DNA of 64,000 nucleotides from contig NZ_NEGK01000001.1 of NCBI RefSeq assembly GCF_002135435.1, positions 248,001-312,000 of the forward strand, given 5' to 3'. The notes below the pieces were generated by a model that ran no database searches, was not told where the DNA came from, and was given only the letters and a program-made list of their open reading frames with translations. The first letter of the stretch is position 1; each line of letters begins with the position of its first letter. The stretch comes from Acinetobacter sp. ANC 3813. GTDB lineage: Bacteria; Pseudomonadota; Gammaproteobacteria; Pseudomonadales; Moraxellaceae. The position numbers and the translations under genes are program-made. Below, piece after piece: positions 28,371 through 37,944 of this stretch.

Positions 28371-29384
28371 ATGTCGCTACCACATTATAAAAAGACAATG
28401 CTTGCTCTAACCCTCGGCATTGCAACAGCAATGGCAGGCTGCAGCAGTAATCCAAAAAAAGATGTGGTTGATACTGGTCCGCAATCCAGCGAACAGGTTT
28501 ATATTGAAAAAGCTAAAAAAGCGCTTGATCGTCATCAATATACAGATGCAGCAAAACATCTGGAAGCTTTAGAAACCTATTATCCAACTGGCAGCTATTC
28601 AACGCAGGCTCAGCTTGAGCTTTTGTATGTCAAATTCCAGCAGAAAGATTATGAAGCGGCAATTACTATGGCCGACCGCTTCATCCGCATGAACCCGCAG
28701 CATCCAAATGTAGACTATGCCTACTATGTTCGCGGCGTTTCGAATATGGAACAAAATTATGACGGCCTGATCCGTTATACATCACTCAAACAGTCGCACC
28801 GTGATGTAAGCTACCTGAAATTAGCCTATCAAAATTTTGTCGATTTTATCCGCCGCTACCCATCTAGTGAATATGCAGTAGATGCTGCGCAGCGTATGAA
28901 ATTTATTGGTCAAGAACTGGCAGAAAGCGAAATGAACGCTGCCCGCTTCAATATTAAGCGTAAAGCGTATTTGGCTGCTGTAGAGCGCTCATTATGGGTA
29001 ATTGAACACTATCCGCAAACACCGCAAGTGCCAGAAGCGCTCGCTACCGTAGCTTACGGCTATGACAAGCTGGGCGACAAAGCGACTGCACAGCAATATA
29101 TTGACGTACTGAAGCTGAATTACCCAGATCTAGTTAAATCTGACGGCAGTGTCAATATGCGTGCAGCGCGCAGTGAAGGCAGCTTCTGGAACCGTGCAAC
29201 TTTAGGCGTTTTAGGCAAAAGCGCCAGCACACATTCAGAGCAGGATGAAGTAAAAAACACCGGCAATGAAGAACAGCGCAGCTTAACCAACCGCCTATCT
29301 TTTGGCTTATTGGACCGCCCAAAAGCGGAAGCAGCTGATATTCAGCAGCCTGTAGAAACAGACGCGGCAACACCAGCTGAATAA
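28371..29384 (+). CDS. bamD: outer membrane assembly lipoprotein BamD
   Basis: BamD is the essential lipoprotein of the BAM complex that inserts beta-barrels. The 337-aa protein has a lipoprotein signal ending AMAGC, with Cys24. TPR-like helices follow, such as AKKALDRHQYTDAAKHLEAL, YPTGSYSTQAQLELLYVKF and FIRRYPSSEYAVDAAQRMKF. The C-terminal tail after about residue 255 is longer than in E. coli BamD, polar and probably disordered. AGAGGAA precedes the ATG. Confidence 0.95.
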   Translation: MSLPHYKKTMLALTLGIATAMAGCSSNPKKDVVDTGPQSSEQVYIEKAKKALDRHQYTDAAKHLEALETYYPTGSYSTQAQLELLYVKFQQKDYEAAITMADRFIRMNPQHPNVDYAYYVRGVSNMEQNYDGLIRYTSLKQSHRDVSYLKLAYQNFVDFIRRYPSSEYAVDAAQRMKFIGQELAESEMNAARFNIKRKAYLAAVERSLWVIEHYPQTPQVPEALATVAYGYDKLGDKATAQQYIDVLKLNYPDLVKSDGSVNMRAARSEGSFWNRATLGVLGKSASTHSEQDEVKNTGNEEQRSLTNRLSFGLLDRPKAEAADIQQPVETDAATPAE

Positions 29385-29408
29385 ATCCAGTATTTCAGAT
29401 GATTTTTC

Positions 29409-29440
29409 ATAAAGGGCAAGTTATCATACTTGCCCTTTAT
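29409..29440 (+). terminator. hairpin after bamD, probable terminator
   Basis: A perfect 13-bp stem (29409-29421 with 29428-29440) follows the bamD stop. The T run is interrupted (TTTATCATTT), so terminator strength is uncertain. Confidence 0.6.
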
Positions 29441-29595
29441 CATTTCAGACACACGCTATTCAAAGCTTGATTGGAATGCTTAAAAAGGCTACAAATGATA
29501 AATTGGCGCCTTAAGCCAATTGCTTGCAAAAGCTCGCGCCATGACTTCAAAATGGCAATTTCCCTACTGAATTAAAGATATATTGATAGCACAGC

Positions 29596-31524
29596 ATGGC
29601 CATTCCTCAGCATACCATTGATCAAATTTTGGACCGCACCGACATTGTCGATGTCATTGGCCAATTTGTGAAATTAAAAAAGACTGGGCGAACCTACTCA
29701 GGCTGCTGTCCGTTTCATCAAGAAAAATCGCCGTCGTTTCATGTTTACCGCGATAAACAGTATTTCCACTGCTTCGGCTGTCAGGCCAACGGCAATGCCA
29801 TCCGTTTTTTAATGGATATCGGCAGCCGCAATTTCATCGAAGTGATGAAAGACCTGTCGAGCCAAACAGGCATTGAATTGCCTAAAGACAATTTTGATTC
29901 CAATAAATTAAAATATAAGCGCGAAGCGCCGAAGCCTAAAGCGCCAGCTCCCGCTGCTCAGCCAGCGCCAGCAGAGACTCAAGCAGCTGTAAAAAAAGCG
30001 CCGAATGCTGGCATCCCTGCTTTTGAGCATGACCCCTTTGCAGAATTTCAGCAGCAGGATGATGCGTTTTATGGCAATGATCCTTTTGCCGCATTTGATC
30101 AGCCGGCTGCGTTTGAACAAGCACAGCCTGACGGCAACCTCTATGATCTGCTGGAAAATATTGCTCAGTTCTATGAACATCAGCTGCCCAACAGCAAGAT
30201 CGCGCAGCAGTACTTCAAACAGCGCGGCCTTTCTGCGGAAACCATTGCCTACTGGCGTCTCGGCTATGCGCCTGAAGACTGGCAGCATTTAGAAAAAGCC
30301 TTTCCGCAGGATATTGAGGGCTTAAAGCTGCTGGGCTTAATCCGCACCAGCGATAGCGGCCGTGACTTTGACTTGCTGCGCGAACGGGTGATCTTCCCTA
30401 TTCGCGATGCCAAAGGCCGTGTAGTTGGTTTTGGCGGACGTGCACTGAACGACGAGATTAAACCCAAATACATTAACTCGCCAGACTCTGAAGTTTTCCA
30501 TAAAAACCAGCTGCTATATGGCTTATACGAAGGCCGCAAGCAAAAAGCCAATGACTGGCTGATGGTCGAAGGCTATATGGACGTCATTGCCCTACAGCAG
30601 TACGGTATTGCAGGCGCCGTTGCGACTTTGGGAACCGCAAGCAATACAGAACATTTAAATATTCTGTTTAAGCAAAATAACCGCATTACTATTGCTTTTG
30701 ATGGCGATGCTGCAGGTCAAAAGGCTGCGCGCAGAACTTTGGAAATTGCTCTGCCGCTGCTTAATGACGGCCGCGAACTCAAGTTCTTTGTCTTGCCCAA
30801 TGAACATGACCCAGATTCCTTAATCCGCCGTGAAGGTATTGAAAACTTTAGACGGCTGTTAGATACAGCGCCTTTGCTGTCTGAATTTGTCTTTGCGCAT
30901 TTAGCGCAAAATTTTGATGTCACAAAACCCGAAGGCAAAAGCCAAGTAATGGGTGAACTCAAACAGCTCACCGAGCTGCTGCCTAAAGGCGGCTCTTACC
31001 GTTACCTGCTGCAGCAGTATTTCCGTGAAAAACTGGGCTTTAGCCGTAAGTGGCAGCCGCAGGTCAACAACGACGCCTCACTCAGTTTCAGCACCAAAAT
31101 TGATGCCGAAGAATATGTGATTGCCATTCTGATCAATCACCCTTATCTCTACATTCATTTTGAACCGCTGCGCGCCATTGTTTCGTCAGACTTGCTTCTG
31201 TTTAATATCTTGAATATTTTTAATAGCATTTTTGACGATTTGCCAGATGACCCAGAACTGTCACGCTATTATGTTCTGGGCGCATGTGCAGCCTATCACC
31301 ATGAATTGCATAATATTTTAGAAAATGCCAATATCAGTGACTATACTTCATCACCTGAACAGGCTGACAAATTGGCTGCCGATTTTTCAACCAAATTGCA
31401 GTACGAGTTTTTACAGCAAAAATTGAAATCTAAGAAATTTTCCAGCTTGTCTGAGATGCGCAACCTAAAGCAAAAAATTTATGAAATCAGCAAAAAAAGA
31501 TCTCTGACGCTGCTGGATGACTAA
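29596..31524 (+). CDS. dnaG: DNA primase
   Basis: DnaG makes the RNA primers of replication. The 642-aa protein has a CHC2 zinc site (Cys38, His41, Cys59, Cys62), the catalytic core with VGFGGRALND and TOPRIM motif EGYMDVIAL, then DGDAAGQKAA. A helicase-binding C-terminal domain follows. Unusually, a proline/alanine- then acidic/aromatic-rich linker (about residues 104-180) separates the zinc domain from the core. It contains DPFAEF and DPFAAF. The gene stands apart from rpoD (48.5 kb) and no rpsU is present. The start codon lacks a clear Shine-Dalgarno. Confidence 0.95.
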   Translation: MAIPQHTIDQILDRTDIVDVIGQFVKLKKTGRTYSGCCPFHQEKSPSFHVYRDKQYFHCFGCQANGNAIRFLMDIGSRNFIEVMKDLSSQTGIELPKDNFDSNKLKYKREAPKPKAPAPAAQPAPAETQAAVKKAPNAGIPAFEHDPFAEFQQQDDAFYGNDPFAAFDQPAAFEQAQPDGNLYDLLENIAQFYEHQLPNSKIAQQYFKQRGLSAETIAYWRLGYAPEDWQHLEKAFPQDIEGLKLLGLIRTSDSGRDFDLLRERVIFPIRDAKGRVVGFGGRALNDEIKPKYINSPDSEVFHKNQLLYGLYEGRKQKANDWLMVEGYMDVIALQQYGIAGAVATLGTASNTEHLNILFKQNNRITIAFDGDAAGQKAARRTLEIALPLLNDGRELKFFVLPNEHDPDSLIRREGIENFRRLLDTAPLLSEFVFAHLAQNFDVTKPEGKSQVMGELKQLTELLPKGGSYRYLLQQYFREKLGFSRKWQPQVNNDASLSFSTKIDAEEYVIAILINHPYLYIHFEPLRAIVSSDLLLFNILNIFNSIFDDLPDDPELSRYYVLGACAAYHHELHNILENANISDYTSSPEQADKLAADFSTKLQYEFLQQKLKSKKFSSLSEMRNLKQKIYEISKKRSLTLLDD

Positions 31525-31578
31525 AGCTAAAATTATTGCCATTCACTTAAAAAAAATGCGCTCAATACAAGAACCTCA

Positions 31579-32862
31579 TCATTTTTTTGGCTTGCGGCGG
31601 TGCTGCGTAATATCCATAAGCTCCTGTTCCAGCATCTCAAAATAGGACGGGTCTTCTGCCGTAGCGGCATGGCGCAGCACAATAGATGTAGGATGCAGCA
31701 GCTTATTAGTTAACCGCTGCGAAAACTCTTGCAGCACGTGTTCAGCAGAATCGCCATGCTGCAAACGGCTTAAAGCATGCGCCAGCTCTTCTTCTCTCAG
31801 GCTATTGCCATAATCACGGTATGCATGAATGGTTTCCCCCGCTAAATTGACTTTTTGCTGTGTGACCAGCTCGGTCGCCAATTGGTTGACCATCACCTCC
31901 GCTTCTACCGCGGCTTGACGGCGCTGCGCGAGATTTTCATCAATCACGCTTTGCAGATCATCTACCCCATACAGATAGACACCATCCAGACTTTCTACTT
32001 TTGCTTCAATATCACGCGGAACGGCCAAATCCACCAAAAGCATTTGCTTATATTTACGCTTCTTTAACGCCGCTTTTACATCTTTAAAATAAATGACTTG
32101 ATGCAAGCTGCCCGTGCAGCTAGAAATCACATCAGCACGGTATAAATGATCCGCCAGCTGATCAAACTCAATAATTTCTACATCTACACGGTGCGCAATT
32201 TCCTGCGCCAGCTCTTCTGCGCGGCCGCGGGTACGGTTGCAGATAATGATTTTACCTACCCCCATTTCCGCCAAATGCTTGGCCACCAAGCTATTCATTT
32301 CACCAGCGGCCACCACCATGACCGTTAATTGTTCGGGTTTGCTGAACACCTGCAGCGCCAACTGCGCCACAGCATAGCCCATAGAAACAGCATGGCTGCC
32401 CACAGCAGTTTCTGAGCGCACACGCTTAGCGGCATAAAATGCGTATTCGAAAATCCGGTTTAAATTGCTAGAGACTGTAGCCGCATCTTTGGCAAGTGAT
32501 AAGGCCGATTTAACCTGACCTAAAATTTGCGGCTCACCCAGCATGAGCGAATCCAGCCCGCTGGCAACCCGCATCAGGTGCGTTACCGCTTGCGCATTTT
32601 CGTAGCGGTATACATGATTTGACAATTGTTTAACATCAAGATGATTTGCTTGGGCGAGCCAATTCAATACCATGTCTGCATTATCAGACATCGCATATAC
32701 TTCGGTTCTGTTACATGTAGACACCACCACCATATCATTCAGGTGTTCGGCATGGCTTTGCTGTGCAAGCAACCCGCTTAATTTTTCAGGATTAAACGCG
32801 ATTTTTTCACGCAGTTCTACAGAGGCGGTTTGATGGTTGACACCCAATGCAAAGAAAGACAT
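31579..32862 (-). CDS. hemA: glutamyl-tRNA reductase
   Basis: HemA reduces glutamyl-tRNA to glutamate-1-semialdehyde, the first committed step of C5 heme synthesis. The 427-aa protein has the catalytic nucleophile Cys50 in [13 protein letters not shown], the [13 protein letters not shown] motif, the NADPH-binding [17 protein letters not shown], and a dimerisation helical C-terminus. It is divergent from the TPR gene, as in Pseudomonas. Confidence 0.96.
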   Translation of the reverse strand: MSFFALGVNHQTASVELREKIAFNPEKLSGLLAQQSHAEHLNDMVVVSTCNRTEVYAMSDNADMVLNWLAQANHLDVKQLSNHVYRYENAQAVTHLMRVASGLDSLMLGEPQILGQVKSALSLAKDAATVSSNLNRIFEYAFYAAKRVRSETAVGSHAVSMGYAVAQLALQVFSKPEQLTVMVVAAGEMNSLVAKHLAEMGVGKIIICNRTRGRAEELAQEIAHRVDVEIIEFDQLADHLYRADVISSCTGSLHQVIYFKDVKAALKKRKYKQMLLVDLAVPRDIEAKVESLDGVYLYGVDDLQSVIDENLAQRRQAAVEAEVMVNQLATELVTQQKVNLAGETIHAYRDYGNSLREEELAHALSRLQHGDSAEHVLQEFSQRLTNKLLHPTSIVLRHAATAEDPSYFEMLEQELMDITQHRRKPKK

Positions 32863-32895
32863 ATCAGATCATCATTTCGCTAAATTTATGCTATT

Positions 32896-34653
32896 GTGCA
32901 ACATCGGTGTCATAAAAAGCATTACTTGGATCAAGAAAAATTGCGTCAAACAAATAGCCGGCTAAACGGTTCGACAATTAAGCAGTATTCTACCACATTC
33001 TTGCTGGTCGGTAGCATGGCTTCCAGTGCTCAAGTTCGAGCATTTGGAGAAGTTTACCACGCCAATTCAAATTATGATGCCATAAAACAAAGCATGATTG
33101 CAGAGTTTGCTCTTGCTTATGATGACATCCCCACCGCATTGCATAACTATACTGTTCTCGCAATTAAAAGCAATTCTACTGCCGTTAAACAGCGCGCATT
33201 GAACATTGCGCTAGAACAAAATGATTTACAGGCCGCTTTGGACATTGCCACACATTGGGTTGTGCAAGAACCAGAAGATGTGCCTGCGCTGTTTTATCTG
33301 TCGCATATTGCATTAAAAGCGCATGAGTATGAACTGGCAGCGGATACACTAGATAAAATTTTAAATATTGATCCCAATGCAGATCTTGAACAGATTTTGG
33401 CCGGAATTGCCCCAGAATCTGCAGATGACCGTGATTTTCTAATCCGCGCCTTGCGCGCCAGCAAAGAAAACCGCAACCCCTCTATTTTAGTGCTGATTGC
33501 TGGTCTAGAAGCTCAAAATGGTCAATTTTTTGACGCGCTGAACACCGTGAATCTCGCCTTAAAAAAACGCCCTAAAACCACGGGTTATATTTTAATGAAA
33601 GCCAACTTACTGCTGGCTCTAGGCGATGAGAAAGCCACGCTTGAATGGTATGAAAAATCCAGCAGAAAGCACCGCAGCAATTTAGAAGTACGGCTCGCAG
33701 AAGCTAAATATTTGGTCAAAATGAATGAATCAGAACAAGCGCTGCTCAAGCTTGAAGAGATCATCAAAAAATGGCCTAAAGCCGAAGAAGCGCTGTTTCT
33801 TGGCGGATTAACCAGTATTGACTTAGAACAATATGAAAAAGCTGAAAAGTATCTGGTCGAACTGCGCTATTCAGCACAATATCAAAATGAAGCCTATTAT
33901 TATTTGGCAGTCAATGCGGAACGCAAACAGCATTTTGAAACGGCAAAAGCCTATTACCGTCTGGTAGACGGCAGCCTATACACCGTGTCACGCCGCAATA
34001 TGATCAATATTTTTGCACAGCAAAATAAGCTGCCGGATGCCCTGCGCTTTTTAACGCAAGAGCGCGTCAATTATCCTCAGCACGCCAGTTTTTTATATCT
34101 TGCACAGGCCGATATTTTAAAACGCATGAACAATAAAAAAGCTGCCATGCGCCTTTTAGACGAAGCCATTAAAAATTTACCCGATGATCCTGAGCTGATT
34201 TATGCCGAAGTGCTGATTCTCGACCCCTTTCAGGAGCGGGATAAACTCGATAAATTATTGACTAAGCTTTTAAGTATTGAACCGAACAGCCCAACCTACT
34301 TAAATGCCTATGCATACACGCTGGCATTGCAAAACAGAAGGCTGGATGATGCCCGCAGATTTGTAGAGCACGCATTAGAATTTGCGCCAGAACAGGCCTC
34401 TATTTTAGATACGCTAGGTTATATCTGCTTTTTGCAAAACGACTTTGCCACTTCTGCAGAAGTGCTGAAGAAAGCTTATGAGCTGAGCGGCAGCGTTAAA
34501 ATTGGGGTGAACTATGCCCGCTCTGTGTATATGCAAGGCAACATTGCAGAATTTAGCCAAGTGTTACAACAACTCAAACAAAAACACCCGAATGATCCTC
34601 AATTGGATCAGCTCAATGCATTATTGTTACCCCAGCACATGAAAAAGAGTTAA
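32896..34653 (+). CDS. exported TPR-repeat protein of the hemA-lolB locus
   Basis: The frame encodes up to 585 aa. Most is tetratricopeptide repeat solenoid, for example DVPALFYLSHIALKAHEYEL and AEEALFLGGLTSIDLEQYEK with NSPTYLNAYAYTLALQNRRL. An internal TTG at 32941 would start MRQTNSRLNGSTIKQYSTTF and lead to LLVGSMASSAQVRA, a plausible signal peptide; the GTG at 32896 is the alternative. The Pseudomonas gene at this place (between hemA and lolB) is also a TPR protein of unknown role. lolB begins 9 bp after the stop, suggesting an operon and a possible outer-membrane lipoprotein link. Confidence 0.85.
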   Translation: MQHRCHKKHYLDQEKLRQTNSRLNGSTIKQYSTTFLLVGSMASSAQVRAFGEVYHANSNYDAIKQSMIAEFALAYDDIPTALHNYTVLAIKSNSTAVKQRALNIALEQNDLQAALDIATHWVVQEPEDVPALFYLSHIALKAHEYELAADTLDKILNIDPNADLEQILAGIAPESADDRDFLIRALRASKENRNPSILVLIAGLEAQNGQFFDALNTVNLALKKRPKTTGYILMKANLLLALGDEKATLEWYEKSSRKHRSNLEVRLAEAKYLVKMNESEQALLKLEEIIKKWPKAEEALFLGGLTSIDLEQYEKAEKYLVELRYSAQYQNEAYYYLAVNAERKQHFETAKAYYRLVDGSLYTVSRRNMINIFAQQNKLPDALRFLTQERVNYPQHASFLYLAQADILKRMNNKKAAMRLLDEAIKNLPDDPELIYAEVLILDPFQERDKLDKLLTKLLSIEPNSPTYLNAYAYTLALQNRRLDDARRFVEHALEFAPEQASILDTLGYICFLQNDFATSAEVLKKAYELSGSVKIGVNYARSVYMQGNIAEFSQVLQQLKQKHPNDPQLDQLNALLLPQHMKKS

Positions 34654-34662
34654 TTTCAGCCT

Positions 34663-35244
34663 ATGCGTACTATTTCAAAATTCTGCTTATCCCTGATGGC
34701 TGTCAGCAGTTTGGCATTAACGGGGTGTCAGCAATATATCAAACCGCAAGAACAGCCGCCTGCGTCAGGCATTGAAGCGCCAGATCAATTTAATCTGCAA
34801 GGCAAAATAGGTGTACGCACACCGCAGCAGTCTGGCAGCGCGTTTTTTACTTGGGCGCAAGAGCAGCAAGACTTTGATATAGAGCTGAGCGGCATTTTAG
34901 GGGTAGGCAAAACCCAGATTAGCGGTAAAGCAGGCGAAGTGACGCTAAACAGCGCAAAAACAGGCTTAGTCAGTGCGGCAACACCGGAAGAGCTGCTGGA
35001 ACGGGCAACAGGCTGGCAAGCCCCGATTACGCATTTAGTCAAATGGGTGCAGGCAAAACCTGCGACTCAGCAAGCACAGCTGAACAAAGATGACAGCGGA
35101 CGTATTGCGCAGATTCAGGAAGATGGCTGGCAAGTCGATTTAAGCTATGCAGACAGCGCAACCTTGCCGAATAAACTGATTTTGAAGCAAGCGCTTGAAA
35201 CAGGTAAAGAAAACCGTATTACAATGGTCATTCAAAACCGCTAA
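34663..35244 (+). CDS. lolB: outer-membrane lipoprotein insertion protein LolB
   Basis: LolB accepts lipoproteins from LolA and places them in the outer membrane. The 193-aa protein has a signal ending in the lipobox LTGC (Cys22). A half-barrel follows with FNLQGKIGVRTPQQSGSAFF, the FDIELSGILGVGKTQISG stretch, and WQAPITHLVKWVQAKPA. It sits between the TPR gene and ispE, the order seen in Pseudomonas. Confidence 0.92.
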   Translation: MRTISKFCLSLMAVSSLALTGCQQYIKPQEQPPASGIEAPDQFNLQGKIGVRTPQQSGSAFFTWAQEQQDFDIELSGILGVGKTQISGKAGEVTLNSAKTGLVSAATPEELLERATGWQAPITHLVKWVQAKPATQQAQLNKDDSGRIAQIQEDGWQVDLSYADSATLPNKLILKQALETGKENRITMVIQNR

Positions 35245-35269
35245 GTCTAATTTTTAAGCCGATATACTT

Positions 35270-36097
35270 ATGATTCGAGTTTCTTCTCCAGCCAAACTGA
35301 ACCTGTTTTTGCATATTACTGGCCGCCGTGCAGACGGCTACCATGAATTGCAGAGTATTTTTCAGCTCATTGACTTAAGCGATTGGCTGGAATTTACACA
35401 AACAGAATCCTCCCAAATCACGATTGAGGGTTTAAGCAGCGTCGATCTGGAACAAAACTTAATTTATCGCGCGGCACAAATGCTTCTGCCGTATGCAAAA
35501 CAGCCAACTGGGCTGAATATCCGCATTGAAAAAAACATTCCTATGGGTGCTGGACTTGGCGGCGGGTCATCAAATGCTGCATCCACCCTCATCGTGCTTA
35601 ACAAATTATGGCGCTGCGGTTTAAATACTGAACAACTGGCCGCATTAGGCCTCAAGCTGGGCGCAGATGTGCCGATTTTTGTACATGGGCAGAATGCATG
35701 GGCAGAAGGCATTGGTGAACACTTAACATTCATAGACTTAGATCAAAAACAATACATTGTGCTAAAACCTGATTGTTTTATCAGCACTCAACTGCTTTTT
35801 TCACAAAAAACATTGACAAGAGACACGAAGCCTACTAAATTTTGCGCCTATCAGCTAACGCCGTTTAGTTTTGGCAATAACTTCGAACCTGTGGCAAGAA
35901 GTTTATATCCAGAAGTAGACGAAGCAATGCAGTATTTAGATCAGTTCGGTACGGCAAAGCTTACAGGTACAGGTGCTTGTGTTTTTGCTGAGGTAACAGA
36001 GAATATGAATGTTGATGACATTCTGAAAAACGCGCCTTGTAAATCTTACTTGGTCAACAGTTTAGCAGAATCGCCATTGCGTCATTTCGAAGTTTGA
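35270..36097 (+). CDS. ispE: 4-diphosphocytidyl-2-C-methyl-D-erythritol kinase
   Basis: IspE is the GHMP kinase of the non-mevalonate isoprenoid pathway. The 275-aa protein has SPAKLNLFLHITGRRADGYH, the ATP loop PMGAGLGGGSSNAAS, a GADVPIFVHGQNAWAEGIGE stretch, and KLTGTGACVFAE near the end. The first tRNA-Gln begins two bases after its stop, so the message must carry tRNAs. Confidence 0.95.
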   Translation: MIRVSSPAKLNLFLHITGRRADGYHELQSIFQLIDLSDWLEFTQTESSQITIEGLSSVDLEQNLIYRAAQMLLPYAKQPTGLNIRIEKNIPMGAGLGGGSSNAASTLIVLNKLWRCGLNTEQLAALGLKLGADVPIFVHGQNAWAEGIGEHLTFIDLDQKQYIVLKPDCFISTQLLFSQKTLTRDTKPTKFCAYQLTPFSFGNNFEPVARSLYPEVDEAMQYLDQFGTAKLTGTGACVFAEVTENMNVDDILKNAPCKSYLVNSLAESPLRHFEV

Positions 36098-36098
36098 T

Positions 36099-36173
36099 AG
36101 GGGCGTCGCCAAGTGGTAAGGCACCGGGTTTTGATCTCGGCATCCGTTGGTTCGAATCCAGCCGCCCCTGCCA
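36099..36173 (+). tRNA. tRNA-Gln(UUG), copy 1
   Basis: The 75-nt gene with CCA has acceptor halves AGGGGCG and CGCCCCT and an anticodon loop TTTTGAT giving TTG. Only one base separates it from the ispE stop codon. Confidence 0.96.
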
Positions 36174-36205
36174 TTAAATTCACCTGTAGATGTATGTTGT
36201 ATTAA

Positions 36206-36280
36206 AGGGGCGTCGCCAAGTGGTAAGGCACCGGGTTTTGATCTCGGCATCCGTTGGTTCGAATCCAGCCGCCCCTGCCA
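36206..36280 (+). tRNA. tRNA-Gln(UUG), copy 2
   Basis: Identical in sequence to copy 1, after a 32-nt spacer. Its flanks TGTATTAAA (36198-36206) and TTTAATACA (36281-36289) are complementary and would extend the acceptor stem in the precursor. Confidence 0.96.
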
Positions 36281-36301
36281 TTTAATACAGCACATCAAAT
36301 T

Positions 36302-36376
36302 AGGGGCGTCGCCAAGTGGTAAGGCACCGGGTTTTGATCTCGGCATCCGTTGGTTCGAATCCAGCCGCCCCTGCCA
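36302..36376 (+). tRNA. tRNA-Gln(UUG), copy 3
   Basis: Identical to the other copies, after a 21-nt spacer. Confidence 0.96.
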
Positions 36377-36427
36377 TTTTCTCAAAAAAGACAGAACATA
36401 CTTTTGTGAATAGCCTGTTAAATCACC

Positions 36428-36456
36428 TTGACAAAACAGCTCATAAATATTAAAGT
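36428..36456 (+). promoter_or_regulatory. predicted promoter for tRNA-Gln copy 4 and prs
   Basis: A perfect -35 TTGACA (36428-36433) lies 17 bp from TAAAGT (36451-36456, four of six). It sits in the 91-nt spacer between copies 3 and 4, so copy 4 and prs may be transcribed separately from ispE. Confidence 0.55.
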
Positions 36457-36467
36457 TCTGCCGCATT

Positions 36468-36542
36468 AGGGGCGTCGCCAAGTGGTAAGGCACCGGGTTT
36501 TGATCTCGGCATCCGTTGGTTCGAATCCAGCCGCCCCTGCCA
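36468..36542 (+). tRNA. tRNA-Gln(UUG), copy 4
   Basis: Identical to the other copies; it lies 36 bp before the prs start codon. Confidence 0.96.
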
Positions 36543-36578
36543 TCTATTTCCATACAAATCAACCGCCAAGGGTGCTTC

Positions 36579-37532
36579 ATGCCCAATCTTGTCGTTTTTA
36601 GTGGAACCGCGCATCCACAATTCGCTCAAAAAGTCGTTAGCCACTTACACATTCCACTAGGTGCTGCTGCTGTTTCTACCTTTTCTGATGGTGAAATCGC
36701 TGTAGAAATCACTGAGAATGTACGTGGTAAAGACGTATTTATCGTACAGCCTACTTGTGCCCCAACTAATGATAACCTGATGGAAATCTTAGTTATGGCA
36801 GACGCGCTTCGCCGTGCAAGTGCTGGCCGTATCACTGCTGTCATTCCTTACTTCGGTTATGCCCGTCAAGACCGTCGTCCTCGTTCATCACGTGTGCCAA
36901 TCACCGCTAAAGTTGTTGCAGATATGCTGACAACTGTAGGTATTGACCGTGTTGTAATGATTGATCTGCACGCAGACCAAATCCAAGGTTTCTTCGATAT
37001 TCCTGTAGACAACATCTACGGTACGCCTGCATTGCTTGCTGACTTACGCCAACAGTCTCATGACAACCTAATGGTTGTTTCTCCAGACGTAGGCGGTGTA
37101 GTCCGCGCTCGCGCAGTTGCGAAGCAAATGGGTGATATCGATCTTGCAATCATCGACAAACGCCGTCAAAAAGCGAATGAATCACAAGTCATGCATTTGA
37201 TTGGTGATGTAAAAGGCCGTGACTGCGTTATTGTAGATGACATGGTTGATACAGCAGGTACGCTATGCAAAGCTGCTGATGCACTGAAAACATTTGGTGC
37301 GCGCCGTGTTGTTGCTTATGCAACTCACCCAGTTCTTTCAGGCAAAGCCATTGAGAATTTGAAAAATTCTGTAATTGATGAATTAGTCGTTACTGACACG
37401 ATTCCTCTTTCAGAAGAAGCTCAAGCTATTGGCAAGATTCGCCAGGTTTCAGTAGCAAGTATGGTTGCTGAAACAATTCGTCGTATTAACAACGAAGAAT
37501 CTATTAGCGCAATGTTCGATTCTTATCTATAA
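36579..37532 (+). CDS. prs: ribose-phosphate diphosphokinase (PRPP synthetase)
   Basis: Prs makes PRPP from ribose 5-phosphate and ATP for nucleotide, His and Trp synthesis. The 317-aa protein begins [19 protein letters not shown]. It has [20 protein letters not shown], the [20 protein letters not shown] flexible loop, [11 protein letters not shown], and the PRPP loop [15 protein letters not shown] 36579 is chosen with AAGGG upstream; the upstream open frame runs through tRNA-Gln and is not coding. An intrinsic terminator follows. Confidence 0.97.
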   Translation: MPNLVVFSGTAHPQFAQKVVSHLHIPLGAAAVSTFSDGEIAVEITENVRGKDVFIVQPTCAPTNDNLMEILVMADALRRASAGRITAVIPYFGYARQDRRPRSSRVPITAKVVADMLTTVGIDRVVMIDLHADQIQGFFDIPVDNIYGTPALLADLRQQSHDNLMVVSPDVGGVVRARAVAKQMGDIDLAIIDKRRQKANESQVMHLIGDVKGRDCVIVDDMVDTAGTLCKAADALKTFGARRVVAYATHPVLSGKAIENLKNSVIDELVVTDTIPLSEEAQAIGKIRQVSVASMVAETIRRINNEESISAMFDSYL

Positions 37533-37549
37533 TATAGCGCTAAAATTTC

Positions 37550-37575
37550 AAAACCCTGCTTAACGCAGGGTTTTC
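37550..37575 (+). terminator. intrinsic terminator after prs
   Basis: CCCTGC-TTAAC-GCAGGG (37554-37570) is flanked by four A and four T. Confidence 0.8.
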
Positions 37576-37631
37576 TATCGCTGAACTGGTCGAAAGTTCA
37601 GCTCAATCAAAACTTAAATAGGATGTCTATC

Positions 37632-37925
37632 ATGGCAAACTTCGTATTAAACGCAGCAGCACGTGAAGAAGCAGTTCAAGGGAAAGGTTCGAGCCGCCGC
37701 CTTCGCCTGCAAAACAAAGTACCAGCAATCATCTACGGTTCAGGCGAACCTGTTGCTGTAACTTTAGAACTTCGTGAGCTTGTTAAAGCTTTAGAAAACA
37801 ATGCATTCTTTGAAGAAGTTGTTGAAATCAAAGTTGGCGACAAAACTGAAAGCGTTAAAATCAAAGCGTTACAGCGTCACCCAGCTAAAAACACTCCTAT
37901 GCACGCTGACTTCGTTCGCGCGTAA
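37632..37925 (+). CDS. rplY: 50S ribosomal protein bL25, short form
   Basis: bL25 binds 5S rRNA. The 97-aa protein lacks the C-terminal TL5/CTC domain of longer family members, as in E. coli. It contains GKGSSRRLRLQNKVPAIIYG and KVGDKTESVKIKALQRHPAK. ATG 37632 follows AGGAT; an in-frame ATG nine bases upstream (37623) lacks a site. pth follows 19 bp later. Confidence 0.95.
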   Translation: MANFVLNAAAREEAVQGKGSSRRLRLQNKVPAIIYGSGEPVAVTLELRELVKALENNAFFEEVVEIKVGDKTESVKIKALQRHPAKNTPMHADFVRA

Positions 37926-37944
37926 GTGTTTATTGGTGTAATTA

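Noticed and set aside
36099-36542. CRISPR-like direct repeats
   Set aside because: The repeats are 75-nt tRNA genes with unequal spacers and no cas genes.
36516-36578. N-terminal extension of prs
   Set aside because: It translates the 3' part of tRNA-Gln copy 4; normal Prs starts at 36579.
36062-36586. Repetitive minus-strand frame of 174 codons
   Set aside because: It is the antisense of four identical tRNA-Gln genes, which explains its repeats.
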